DNA from: Liolophura sinensis
Taxonomy: Eukaryota > Mollusca > Polyplacophora > Chitonida > Chitonidae
Assembly (NCBI RefSeq): GCF_032854445.1
Contig: NC_088298.1
Location: 857,474-921,473, forward strand
Direction of reading: 5' to 3'
Length of the DNA stretch: 64,000 bases
Part shown: positions 9,721 through 20,420 of the stretch, one piece after another
How the letters are laid out: each line of letters begins with the position of its first letter
How positions within the stretch are numbered: position 1 is the first letter of the stretch
Notes under the pieces: model-generated
What the model was told of the DNA's origin: nothing
The model's input: only the letters and a program-made list of their open reading frames with translations
Databases searched by the model: none
Program-made: the position numbers and the translations under genes

Positions 9721-12168
9721 AATATGGTCCTTAACACGAACACCGAATAAAGGGATCTTGTTACGATATTTAGTATATTTGTCTACATATAATAGATTGA
9801 AAACACAGTCGTAGGCAGGGTTTGTTGGATGTGCTTTAAGCTTCGTAGCATTTTGAAGGCTCAGTTTTATACGTCAGTTATATAAGGAAGGCTCGTTAGC
9901 CTCTACGTATAAACTTTCTACTGGTGAGGTTCTAAAAGCACCAAGGCTGAGCCTCAAACCTTGATGATGGACCGGATCCAACATTTTAATATACGACTTC
10001 CTAGCCGTACCGTAAATGATGGATCCATAATCCAATATAGATCTCACCAGAGAACGATACAGATTAAGTAAAACTGATCGGTCAGCACACCAATCGGTGC
10101 TAGACACGACCTTAATTTTATCGAGAGCCTTTGTACATTTAGCTTTAAGCATTTTTATATGAGGTATAAATGATAATTTTTTTATCGACTATAACCCCTA
10201 AAAATTTATTTATTTTTTATTTTACTGATTCACCACAAAAATTAAGTTCAGGGTCTAGATGGATTTTCCGTTTATTAGAAAAATGCATACCGACGGTTTT
10301 AGACGTTGAAAATCTAAAACCATTGGCAACTGCCCATTTCTCGATCCTATTGAGACAAAGCTGCAGTTGCCGCTCGATGTTATTTATATTTTACGGTAGC
10401 ATATCAGGAAATCATCTACATATAATGGACCCTCAGTGCCAGATGTCAATGTTTTAGCCAAACTTAATTTTTATGTTAAACAGTGTTGGTTAAAGGATAC
10501 TGCCCTGGGGTACACCCATTTCCTGCTCATAGGAGTCAGAGAGAGTGGGCCACACCCTTACCTTGAACTGACGATCAGATAAAAATTCTGATATAAATAA
10601 AGGTAATCGGCCTTTAAGGCCCATATAAGCAAGATCTTTTAAAACACCATATTTCCATGTGGTGTCGTAGGCCTTTCCAAGGTCAAAAAATATGGACACC
10701 ACATGTTCGTTATTGATGAAGCCATCTCGAATAAAGGTTTCGAATCGAACAAGGTGATCCATAGTGGATCTACCTTGAGGAAAACCACATTGTATATTAG
10801 AAAGTAACTTGTTGGTTTCCAGAAACCAAACAAGTCTATCATTAATCATCCGTTCCATAGTCTTACAGACACAGCTGGGACGGTAATTATTTGGATCAGT
10901 ATGATCCTTACCTGGTTTGGGAACCGGGATAACACACGCCTCCCTCCATGATGGTAGAAAATTACCAGTTACCCAAATATCATTAAGCAAGTCCAAAAGA
11001 GTCTCCAGTGGCTCAGTTGGTAAATGGTTCAAAAACTTAATATTATACGTTGCCAGGGCCACAGGCAGTATCGTGGGCCTTTTTGAATGCTATCAAAAGT
11101 TCATCGGCCTTAAAAGGACGATTATAATCTTCTAAATTTTCAGAACAAAAGGGCAATTTCATTTTCTCCTTCCGGTTTTTATTATGATGGAATTCTTTAG
11201 TATTGTTCTCGGAAGAAGATTTCTTGGAAATTGTCTCAGCTAATTTATTTGCTGTATCGGATGGAGAGGTTAATATATTATCTCCATCTTTCAAATGCTG
11301 GACTTTGGCTTTATTATTTTCGCCCTTAACTTTCTGAACCATGTTCCTGACCATACGCATGTGTGTTTTTGACGTAATGCCCGAAACAAAGTTCCGCCAA
11401 CAAGATCGTCTCTTGGACTTCAGTAATCGACGAGCCTTAGCTCGAAAAATACGAATCTGGTTTAAATTATTATCAGTAGGACAATGATTAAATATGCGTT
11501 CTGCCTTTTTACGGTTCTTGATGATTTACGACGGTCATTGTCGTACCAGGGCTTACTTTTGGATTTGGGATTTGTCAAAGTCTTAGGTATGGTTCTATGG
11601 GCATCTCGTAATACAAGCTGATTAAATTTTAATACTGAATCATCTTCTGCATTGAGAGTCTCTGGAAAGATATCAGCCTCACAGAACATCTCAAATGCGA
11701 TCCAGTCTGCTTTATCGAATTTCCACCTAACTACACGTTCTCACGAATTAGAAGTGATATGTTCTAGGATAATAGGAAAGTGATCACTACCACAAAGATC
11801 GTCATGCACCCTCCAAGAATAATCCAGGAGAAGTATACCCATAGAGGGTAGTGGGAATTAAAATCTCCCATAATTATAAACGGTTTTGGCAATTGCTCTT
11901 TTAAATTACGTAACTGCAAAGCTGAGAAAGAAATGTTAGGAGGAATATACACTGAACATAAGGTTATTGTTTCATATAATGAAACACGAACGGCCACAGC
12001 CTGGAGCTCTGTATTCAGAGCAACAGGGCTGTGGATAATATTGTTATTGATGAAGATCGAGGAGCCGCCTGTAGCTCGCTCTTCTTCTATACAATAGGTG
12101 CTTTAGTGTGAATAGTTGTTAAGAGTTATTTTATCTTTGTCAGATGTCTTCAGGTGAGTTTCCTGAAA
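9021..12168 (-). mobile_element. I-like LINE copy E (ORF2, inverted against copy D)
   Basis: Read on the minus strand, this is most of ORF2. It starts inside the endonuclease at the QETHLKTSDKD position (12168), then CSVYIPPN and MGDFNSHYPLW (11997-11764), linker (11689-11462), RT N-terminus (11360-11043), RT core (11062-10490), thumb (10152-9874) and RNase H to the LTRCRVGHSHLTH region (9720-9021). Its 3' end faces the 3' end of copy D across about 3 bases, which makes a long inverted repeat. It is 5' truncated and has many frameshifts. Confidence 0.87.
10490..11360 (-). pseudogene. LINE ORF2 reverse transcriptase core, copy E
   Basis: In sense order: MRMVRNMVQKVKGEN (11360), ACGPGN, then LETLLDLLNDIWVTGNF, CVIPVPKPGKDHTDPNNYRPS (with IALT lost, so the motif reads NNYRPSCVCKTMERM), NIQCGFPQGRSTMDHLVRF, FFDLGKAYDTTW and EMGVPQGSIL (10490). 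The catalytic Asp of motif A (FFDLGKAYD) is present. The YVDD part lies below 10490 in a broken frame. One frameshift separates the two halves near 11050. Confidence 0.82.
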
Positions 12169-12249
12169 AGGGGACGTATGCCCTGCGCGTTTTGAAAGAG
12201 AGGTGGAAAAGAACAATTCCCAGCCAAAACATAGGTCAGAAAAGCCTTT

Positions 12250-12297
12250 TACGGACTGCGAATGGTATATGAATGTCGGACACGACGCTTATATTCT
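12250..12297 (+). mobile_element. Minimal PLE 3' end P3
   Basis: CGGACTGCGAATGGTATATGA, GTCGGACACGACGCTTATATT and the bases between match only the last ~48 bases of the PLE 3' UTR and stop at the same terminus as other copies. It is either an extreme 5'-truncated insertion or a relic. It lies just beyond the 5'-truncated end of LINE copy E. Confidence 0.6.
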
Positions 12298-12897
12298 CCA
12301 TCTTCGTCGAGTTTACTCAAAAGGGAACATCTTGTACAGAGTTCATTCGGTATTTTACGTACAGTATCTTACTATATTTTCTCAGTGATTTCCTTTTTCC
12401 TCTTATTTTTGTATGTTGTCTTTCACATGTTCCCAGCCGTAACTGTTTCTTGGTTTTAACCGTTTCTTGAGAAGGTACAGCTGAAATACCTCTAAGGTGG
12501 CGGTTATTCATTTCTTATAAAATGTAATTCAAGCGGTCAGTGAGCTGTACGGGTTTAGAGTACTTTAAGAGCACTGAACGCTGACCCCCTCTCTCACCGC
12601 CCAACGTCCGAGATTTGAATGCCGTGCACTGCTGGCATATTTTTATGATGCCACTAGGACACAAGTGGGTCTACTCACGCTTCCTGCTCTCCGCCTGTTA
12701 CAATATCGAAATCCCACCTGCTTTTTCTGGCTATGCTGTACTCCCAGCATATATTCATTGATATAGGACTAGTACTTGTATAGATGACCGGTGGCATTGC
12801 ATTGTTCAGGTTTGTTGCATTTATGAAGCTGAACGAAGTTACATGTCCTTAAACTGGTGATTTTAATTTGTTAGGTATTGTATATATCTCAGCGGAA
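12298..12897. other. No recognised feature
   Basis: This is A/T-rich sequence with short overlapping frames only. I see no family match. Confidence 0.4.
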
Positions 12898-13137
12898 ATG
12901 ATGCCCACAATTATATGGATTCACTTAACTTTAGTGTTAGGCTCGCGAGCTGCTAGTTACGCTAGGTACCTGTTTGTCCGTGGCACATTGACCACTGCAG
13001 AAAGCCTACAAAACCCCAATGACGACAATGCGGACAAAGAAGAATGTGAAAGCTATTCTTTTCGTTGTACCGTGCAAAGACCGTGGGCACGCTGCAATTT
13101 TACAATTGCGAAAGAATCTTGGTGGTACAGTCAATAA
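12898..13137 (+). CDS. Unrecognised 79-codon ORF with signal-peptide-like start
   Basis: From the ATG at 12898 the frame reads MMPTIIWIHLTLVLGSRAAS, a short hydrophobic segment with a small-residue end like a secretion signal. It continues with a charged stretch (NPNDDNADKEEC) and a Cys-containing end (SFRC, WARC) to a TAA. I do not recognise a family. It could be a small secreted protein, a first exon, or chance. No transcript evidence, Kozak context or clear splice site supports it. Confidence 0.25.
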   Translation: MMPTIIWIHLTLVLGSRAASYARYLFVRGTLTTAESLQNPNDDNADKEECESYSFRCTVQRPWARCNFTIAKESWWYSQ

Positions 13138-13652
13138 TATAAAGCACTGGGGCAGTGGAAGTAAAACCAGAGCAGAGACGGCAGTGTGAGAGTTCGTGGG
13201 TGGTCATATGTGAATATATGTCTTATATTGATGTGTATATACTCAGTATGGACTCTCAAGGCAAATGCGCCAGCATATGCTATGCTGAATACTGGGAGTG
13301 GTGGGTTGTTAGCTAACCCATCACTCGCCAAGATTTTATACTTTTTTCCAGTATTATCGTCGTATAGCACACAATACCTTCATTTTTATCGATCACATAT
13401 TTCTGACAAAATCACCCCGTGTAACATGGCGATGGCATATAAAGTACATTGACATGTAAGCATTGAAAAGGCTTTCTCGCGATGCCTCAAGCACGCATCT
13501 CCAAGTTTCAACATTGTGCAAGTAAATAAGTTTAAATCATTTCAGTTGACCAAATTCCACTGTTAGTACATTCTCAATAGTACCCTCTCTATACATGCAC
13601 CACTGTGTATGAGCGATAAGTGTTCATTTCTACTAATACTAACTTTGTATGT

Positions 13653-13888
13653 GGGGGCTCAGTTCGTTAGCGCGCTAATGACCCAGGAGTCTCTCATCAA
13701 TGCGGTGGCTGTGAGTTCAACTCCAGCTCATGCTAGCTTCCTCTTCGGTCGTATGTGGGAAGGTATGTCAGCAACCTGCCAAGGGTCGTGGGTTTCCATC
13801 GGGCACCACCCACCATAATGCTGGCCGCCGTCGTACAAGTGAAATATTCTTAAAGTACGGCGTGAAACACCAATTAAACAAATTATTC
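13653..13888 (+). mobile_element. SINE family A copy (TSD present)
   Basis: A tRNA-like head (GGCTCAGTTCGTTAGCGCGC as box A, GTGAGTTCAACTCC as box B) is followed by the family body (AATGCTGGCCGCCGTCGTA) and tail GTGAAATATTCTT..TACGGCGTGAAACACCAA. The head lacks the CCTCCGTGG stretch. Flanks ACTTTGTATGT (13642-13652) and ACTTCGTATGT (13889-13899) form an 11-bp target-site duplication with one mismatch. Confidence 0.88.
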
Positions 13889-13899
13889 ACTTCGTATGT

Positions 13900-14219
13900 A
13901 TAGCTCGTCCATGTCGTACGTTGCCCAGCAGGAAAATTTTATGACTCGGGTACGCTGTAATGTTTGGTACACATTGAATCCAAAAGTTTAAAAAGAATCC
14001 TAGATTAAAAGATGAAAAAACCTCTGCCGGTAAGGTCTCTTGTGACAACATTCTAGCCCATTGAATCAAGATATAAATGGCTCCTATAGTAAGTGACGGT
14101 GAATTCGAGTATAGCTGTTATGACATTGTTGCAAAGACTGGCAAAGACTAAACTCACTGTGAACTTACTAAACCCATTGTGAACTTGAAGACTCCAAGTT
14201 CACTTACATGAAGTTAAGA
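13900..14219. other. No recognised feature
   Basis: Unique-looking sequence; short chance frames only. Confidence 0.35.
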
Positions 14220-14505
14220 TTGTTAATATAAAAGACTACAGCATACAGAGTGAAAGCAAAACAGACGACAGCGTGATAGAGGTACAACATAGAGGGTAAA
14301 ACCAGATCAGCGACGACAGTGTGATAGACCTACAGGATTGAGAGTAAAACCACAGCAACGACGACCGTGTGATAATTGTCAAATGGCCACACGCAACCCA
14401 TGTGAACTCCAGTCTCTTGTCAGTCTACTTTAGTCAGAGGCTTATTCTAACAGTTGATGTAGATGTCTAAATAGTGGCACATTACACGCCCCTTAGCACC
14501 ATGGA
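14220..14505 (+). repeat. Interspersed repeat family X, copy 1
   Basis: It contains a ~55-base unit repeated about three times (GTAAAACCAGATCAGCGACGA followed by CAGTGTGATAG), then CAAATGGCCACACGCAACCC, CTCTTGTCAGTCTACTTTAG and an end CGCCCCTTAGCACCATGG. Related copies occur at 34415-34720, 61010-61068 and 62130-62320 (minus) and 60735-60960 (plus). No coding capacity is visible; it may be a MITE or an old SINE. Confidence 0.55.
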
Positions 14506-14714
14506 GAGCCGAATTAGTTCAAATATGCAGTGATGATTATTCCAATATGCTAGACGTCGCTCAAAATGTTGTATCGTCATCACCTGTAATATACAAACGC
14601 ACCTGTAAAATAATGCGAAGGGACCAGATTCCTGTTGATATTTGCTAAGGCTCAGCCCAAGGCTGGAAATAAGATTTTCAATTGATTCTTGAAACGGATA
14701 CCGTGTCTCCAAAT

Positions 14715-14871
14715 GGAGTGTTGGATGTGATGCCCGATATGGCATCAAACATACTAGTATCTTGGCTGACTGTGTAGGCTTTAGGCACATCCTGCAGATA
14801 ATACATCATAAAACCTGCATTCCATTTGCTGTAATTAAATATTTAAAGGCGAATGCGCTATATCATGAAAT
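14715..14871 (+). pseudogene. LINE ORF2 C-terminal fragment
   Basis: This reads VGCDARYGIKH, LADCVGFRHI and finally YLKANALYHEI with a TAG stop. It matches the ends of copies I (VGCDAQYGIKHILVDC) and K (YLKYAGLYYKM, stop at 40494). It is a diverged relic of a related I-like element; the C-x2-C..H..C pattern is the zinc-knuckle-like end of ORF2. Confidence 0.65.
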
Positions 14872-15455
14872 ATAGACGACGGATTGGCTATCGATGGTGT
14901 TTTCAGCCAATCACGGGCTTTAATTCCAAAGTACTTATTGATGAAGAAAACGTCTTCATATGAAGACAGTAGTGGCGGAGCCAAAGAAACCGTGCGCCGA
15001 GTGAGCAAACATTAATGACAGGTCATTTCCCAGCACCAAATGTTTGACAGCAATGAACATAATCAAACACCTGCAGCCTAGAATCAATGAATAACAACTA
15101 AACGACGCGGGTTTTCTTGCTTTCGCACGGCTGTATATAAAATGAAACAAGGCTTAAATTGCAACAAATGAACTCTTTTAATAAAGTTAACTAATGTTCT
15201 GGAACTTACAAGTATCAAAAGGTATGTAGTTTATATTTACCTCAGGTTACAACTGGGAACATGAAACAATGTTTTGGCAATTTGGCAATAAGCACGTCAC
15301 AAATAAGTTTGCTTACGCCAAAAAGTTTAAAGCAGAACAGTCCCTAAAAAGGTAACAATAAAATATGCTTTCATAATTAGGCACACTGCCCTTATGTTCA
15401 CAGATAACACAGTTTTACAATTCAAGTTTAATTTTCTTGTCAACTTGTGCTATGG
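14872..15455. other. No recognised feature
   Basis: No supported gene or repeat seen. Confidence 0.35.
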
Positions 15456-16114
15456 TCACATACTTGACACATACATGTAAAATAACAGTACAAGTGTTTT
15501 CGTCATTTTAGTGGATGAATGACAACATGAAGAACTGCGCTCACCGGGTGGCGTGGCACTTTCTTCAGAACCAGCTAACTGAGATTTGTTTAGACCTGGT
15601 GGATTAAGTGTATTACTGATAACCTTCAACACAGGTGTCAGTTCCTTATTATACACATTTACCGCGGAACTTCTGTGCCAGGATCTGTTACACCCCGTTT
15701 TGTCATCAAATCCGTTACTGTACAATGTTGTACATGTAACACGGCCACTGTGATTGGTCATGTTTCTGCTACATTTTCTACATTTTGAAGAAACATTTTC
15801 TTCATCTGATTTTCTGATAAGGCTGCGGCACTAAATCTAGGATACTTGAATTTATCGTTTTCGGCCAATGGTTTTCTAAAAAAACTGCCCTTGCTGGGTA
15901 TCAAAGACAGGTACACACTGTACAGTTTTACAAGGCACCTGTCGTTGCTCACATCTTCAAAATGTTTGATATCTTTAAGGGTAACTTTTCTCTGGTTTAG
16001 TCCGTCTTGAACATTTTTGGATACACGAGAAACATACCCGAAGTATCGTAATCCAGAGTTTTATTCCGTTTCTATGGAAAACTGTTTGGCTTCTATGTTA
16101 CGATGCTCTTCCAT
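15456..16114 (-). pseudogene. Crypton-like tyrosine recombinase (DUF3504) pseudogene
   Basis: The minus strand encodes EEHRNIEAKQFSIETE, an in-frame TAA (16061-16063), then NSGLRYFGYVSRVSKNVQDG, LNQRKVTLKDIKHF, CLVKLYSVYLSLIPSKGSFF and RKPL. After a frameshift near 15760 it reads TNHSGRVTCTTLYSNGFDD, SWHRSSAVNVY and LNPPGLNKSQLAGSEES. This matches the DUF3504 domain of KIAA1958/QRICH1/ZMYM proteins, which descends from Crypton DNA-transposon recombinases. The HSGR arginine and the HR..Y catalytic signature are visible, with GHRS changed to WHRS. A stop and a frameshift mean it is dead. It could be a transposon copy or a processed host relative; no intron is seen within it. Confidence 0.8.
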
Positions 16115-16148
16115 CCCTCTGGAGGCAAAGCTTTGCAGTTGTAAACAC

Positions 16149-16380
16149 GGGGCCTCCGTGGCTCAGTTGGTTAGCGCGCTAGCGCAGCGTAGTGACACAG
16201 AAGCCTCTCACCAATGCGGTCGCTGTGAGTTCAAGACCAGCTTATGCTGGCTTCCTCTCGGGCCTTACATGGGAAGGTCTTGCAGCAACCTGCGGATGGT
16301 CGTGGGTTTTCCCCGGGCTCCGCCCGTTTTCCATCCACCATAATGCTGGCCGCCGTCGTATAAGTGAAATATTCTTGGAG
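16149..16380 (+). mobile_element. SINE family A copy, tail replaced
   Basis: The head is good (box A TGGCTCAGTTGG, box B GTGAGTTCAAGACC), as is the body through TAAGTGAAATATTCTTGGAG. The normal tail (TACGGCGTAAAACACC) is missing. Instead the copy joins an antisense piece of the LINE 5' UTR at 16381. Confidence 0.88.
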
Positions 16381-16441
16381 GATCTCACAACACCAACACG
16401 CCCTCAGCCACCTGGATCCCGTCTTCGTAGATTACGTGCCT
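16381..16441 (-). mobile_element. LINE 5' UTR fragment (antisense)
   Basis: The reverse complement reads ACGTAATCTACGAAGACGGG then ATCCAGGTGGCTGAGGGCGT, matching 3755-3815 of copy D. The fragment is fused to the truncated end of the SINE. Confidence 0.75.
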
Positions 16442-16554
16442 CATTTTATCTAAGGATTACTGGTTTTGATTAAGGATTATTTTTGGTGGGTTTCCACTAT
16501 ATAATTTAAAAAAATACAGTTAAAAAATAAATTAACTATATAATGACACTTGGG

Positions 16555-17100
16555 GAATATCGAAGATGGTGTAATTACATATTGGTTACCATAGCCTGAT
16601 TCCACGGAGTGAAAACTTAATGTTGCATTTCCCAAATCCTTTCGTGCTTAAGATTCTTACAGCGGGATAATATCCCATTCTATGCAATAGAATTACAAAG
16701 CTTATCCGATCTGGTATCATATAATCTTATTTTGTATTTGAAAACAAAACTCCAGATAGTGAGCATTTTCCCCAGAACACAATACAAATATGATTTGTTT
16801 CAAGATCGTCAAGTAAAATTGCGTTGTAGTAAGTGTGAGTGTCACAGTCAACAGTACAGTGTAGATATGATAGGTACGTCCTCGAACTTAGCTAAAACTC
16901 ATGAATTTTACCATGGACTTCATTCCCTCGCAAAATGAAACTGAAATCCATCTAGCAGAGGCTGTATGTCTACGAAATTTAGTAATGAATGCCACGGATT
17001 GTGCATTTTTCTTCCTATTAAGGGACCATACTAGACGCATGGAAATTTCGGGATATTCGAAAGGCTGGGTGAGTTGTACAGCGTAAGAGGTCATTTTTAA
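16555..17100. repeat. Dispersed repeat family Z, copy 1
   Basis: Shared landmarks with 30066-30660 in the same order: TGTAATTACATATTGG, an ATAATATCCCA/ATAATACCATG block, an AACACAATAC block, ACTGAAATCCATCT/ACTGATATCCATCT, and GAGTTGTACAGC/AAGTTGTACAGC. The divergence is high. I see no coding capacity and cannot classify it. Confidence 0.45.
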
Positions 17101-18209
17101 TGTGTGTAGAAAGTTCAATATTGATTAATGGGATATTCCACACTTTACATATACTTGTTTTGCATGACACTGAGGTTAACGTGCAATTTTAAGTCCACGA
17201 AAAGAAATATCGCTTGGAAATATCGTAGATCTTATCAAATATGACATTTTGAGTAGAACGTGCCATATGTAGTATACAGTGTAGAGAAAACGTATAATTT
17301 GTTACTATATTATATCTTGACAATACACTGCTGACTTCTCTTTTGTTTTGTTTTGTTGCAATTTAACGTCGCCATCAACAATATTTAGGTCATACCGGGA
17401 AGGGGAATTGTTGGAATAAACAACCCCAAACGTCAAAAGCTGTATTCATGGTTTTTATTGATTGGAGAACAACAATAAGACAGTTTTCAGTGATGTGGGA
17501 AAGGCGCAATGTATGTTCCAGCGACTGAATGAAATCAAATGATGTATCGATGCCTTTCGGTTTTATGGGTAGGAGAAACGGAGTGTAAGTGTAAATGTCA
17601 CGTAAAGATATGCCCATCATATTTGTGGAAGACGGGTGTTCAACGATGGTTATACCAACAGTGCAAACGGTCACTCCAGCATCGTCGACCGCTTACAAGG
17701 CCCCGGAGAGAAGTGAGAGTGGGGCATTCTAATCGCAACAATGGAAGGCCTTGTCAAGGACACCAGAAATGACCACAACCTCGGTCAAAGTTTACCCTCA
17801 CCAACATCAGCGGTGCCTCATCAATAATCCTGCACTATTCGTAAGGCGAAGTATATAACAAAGGTCCAGTTCCGCAGCCTTTCCGTTTTACATGAAGGGT
17901 TAAATGATATGCAACGACGTTATATGGATAGCTTTCTTAACCAGTTTGAAGGTAGAAATGCCCATTTTTACAAGCCATGGAACATTGAAGGAAAACAGTA
18001 TTTCTGTAGCCTTCATTTTTACTGACATTACTACGTTCTTAACTCAATGAAAACATGCCATCTACCGTCAACGATATTTAAATATACCTACCCATGACTC
18101 GCTCAAGCCCTGGCGACGTCATTCTATCAAAATGACCCTTTTCCATGTCTTATCGGACTTGAATTCAACGTCACATTTGCAGAATTCCTCGGAAATTGCC
18201 AAACTTTTT
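17101..18209. other. No recognised feature
   Basis: No family recognised. A few 60-95 codon frames on both strands near 17390-17770 show no motif. Confidence 0.35.
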
Positions 18210-18217
18210 GTTTTGAA

Positions 18218-18549
18218 TGAGTGAGTGCTTGGGGTTTAACGCAGTACTCAACAATTTTCCAGTCATATGACGACGAAGGAATCCTTAGGGTGCATGCACG
18301 TGTAATGTGCCTCCTTGTTGCAGGACGGATTTCCACCGCTCTTTTATTTAGTACTTACCGAAGGCAAGTAAGCCGAGCCATTATACTGATACGGGTCAAC
18401 CAGTCGTTGCACTATCCCCTTCATGCTGAACGCCAAGCGAGGAAGTTACAACTTCCTCTTTTAAAGTCTTAGGTGTGACTCGATCAAGGATTGATCCTGG
18501 ATCTACCGGTCCCGAAGCGGACGCTCTACCAACTGTGCTATCCGCGCCG
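18218..18549 (-). mobile_element. SINE family B copy (TSD likely)
   Basis: Read on the minus strand: CCGGCGCGGATAGCACAGTT (box A TAGCACAGTTGG), GGATCAATCCTTGATCGAG (box B region), AAGTTGTAACTTCCTCGCTT, then GTCATATGACTGGAAAATTG, TTGAGTACTGCGTTAAACCC and an ACTC-type tail. Flanks GTTTTGAA at 18210-18217 and 18550-18557 form an 8-bp putative target-site duplication. Confidence 0.87.
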
Positions 18550-18557
18550 GTTTTGAA

Positions 18558-19902
18558 GAGCAAACGTAATTTGAACCCATTAAATGGTGATTTACAGGCT
18601 TATACGTCTGTATACAACAATGACGATTCCTTTATATCATTTAGAACATGAATTTACATTTCTCTCGGAATTTAGCTAGCTATTGAACATATTCAGTATT
18701 TCAGGCATCGTGATTGATGCCAGGACGACTGTTAAAAAGGCTTAAGATTCGTTAAGAAGGCTTACGATTCACATTATGAACATATCCAGTGTTTCAACCG
18801 TCACAAACTAAATAAAATTGGAAAACTGCAGCCGTAATCTGCTTTTCGGGTACATGCTTTGCCTGTGCTCTTGTGGAAAGAATGGGAAATGTTTGCTGGC
18901 TTTCCCTGAATTCCAGCTGAACTAGAAATTCCTAAACATTTTTTCTGATTCTGAACCTCGTTTTAGGTGTTGGCAGGAGACATTGTCAACTTCTAGTTGT
19001 TTTCATTATCATGTAAAGGCAAGACGTTGGTAGAAAAGCATGTTTGTTAGACCGTTTTAGACCTTCATTTAGATTTGTGAGTTTATTTGATTGATAGTCA
19101 TCGCCATATTCATTTTTTTGTTTCACTGAATGGGGGGCGGTCCTCTATATGGAGGTCCTGCTGTTTGAGCCGTTTACTAGAATTTATGTCTTGTATTGGC
19201 TCACCTCCATGTTTGATTTGACTATTAATATGTTTTTTTAATGTAGCGGTAAATCTAATGCGGACAGAAAATGTTTACGCTTTCTATTTACTTATCTGTT
19301 TTGTGTTTGTGATCAGATGCAGGTAATCCGGCAGTTTACGTGGTTTCATGTATAGCTACATTTTAAAATAGCACCATTTTCATTTTCCTCTTCAAACATC
19401 TCTACTCCAGAGAGTCACATCACTTTTCGTCGGGTCTGCACCATTTGAAAGCTGTCTTGGGTAGGCTGTACATTTTTTTTTGTTTTGTTTTGTTGTGGCA
19501 CGCTGTTTCAGTGGGACTCGGAAGAAACTGAAATGTCCATAAACAACTGATTGTACATTCCCTTAGCGTTTTGCATATGTCATAATGTAAGGGATTTGTC
19601 AAACTAAATTAAATGTTCAGAATAAATCCATCACAACTGCTAGCCCCAGGAACGACCAATTAGAAGCAACGCGGTAGTTTTTGCTCTTAGTACATGGTCC
19701 ACTACAGAAACCCCACATGGCTTGTCTGACAATTTCACTGGCTGCAGAAAGACGCATACGTTATTCTTATAATGTTTATACTGAAGATCTTGTGTACGTT
19801 TCACCTAAACAATTACAGAGAAACCTTGGTTCTCCATTTTCGAAAGATTTCGTTGTGTTTTTAATTAGTACAGACTAGCAGCACAAATATGCTGAGTTCC
19901 AA
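18558..19902. other. No recognised feature
   Basis: A short imperfect duplication (GAACATATTCAGTATTTCA near 18685 and GAACATATCCAGTGTTTCA near 18778) is present. No gene or known repeat is seen. Confidence 0.35.
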
Positions 19903-20390
19903 GAGTGGAACCCCGTGGTGGCTTCAGGTAAAAAGAATAGAACTACAGCTCTCTAGGCAAGCTTGGCGTAAAAGGCGACTAACCTAGAGCTCTTCCGAGT
20001 GGGCTCGGTGAACAGAATAGATCCACATCAAATTTGCTCCGAACATGTGTTGTGTGTCATAGTTAAAGTTAGTGTTGCTGGCGATGCTGTAGATAGATAT
20101 TTAAAATATATTTCTAAGTTTGTTGTATAAAAACTATATTGTTTTAAGGCCATTGTGGAAAAAACGTTGAATTATTTTATATGATTTTTGCTGATCACAG
20201 TCGTCTTAAAACATGTCTGTGTTGTCTGTTTTTGTTTGAATTTGGATGTTGTCAGTGCAATGAAAATCACCTCGCCTCTCAAACATGTTCTCACTGCAAT
20301 AAGGCTGCAATATTGCCAAAAGTGTCGTTAAGCCATAATCATGTATTCATCCTACGAATCGTAGCTCAAAGAGAAAGGTATGAAGTGGTT
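19903..20390 (+). mobile_element. Internally deleted I-like LINE derivative
   Basis: The 5' leader (CCCCGTGGTGGCTTCAGG, CTCTAGGCAAGCTTGGCGTA, CCTAGAG, hairpin at 19998-20027) is followed within about 45 bases by the very end of an ORF2 (VAGDAVDRYLKYISKFVV, stop at ~20129) and a 3' UTR. The UTR ends in GCTGCAATATTGCCAAAAG and AAGCCATAATCATGTATTC, the LINE tail core. ORF1 and nearly all of ORF2 are absent. It may be a non-autonomous derivative or simply a deleted copy; its sequence is distinct from the main family. Confidence 0.6.
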
Positions 20391-20420
20391 CGTTAGTCTA
20401 CAAGACCCTCTTCTATTACT

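Noticed and set aside
16149-16230. tRNA genes (box A and box B) at SINE heads
   Set aside because: All tRNA-like sequences lie at the start of SINE bodies, lack a proper acceptor stem, and are followed by the SINE core.
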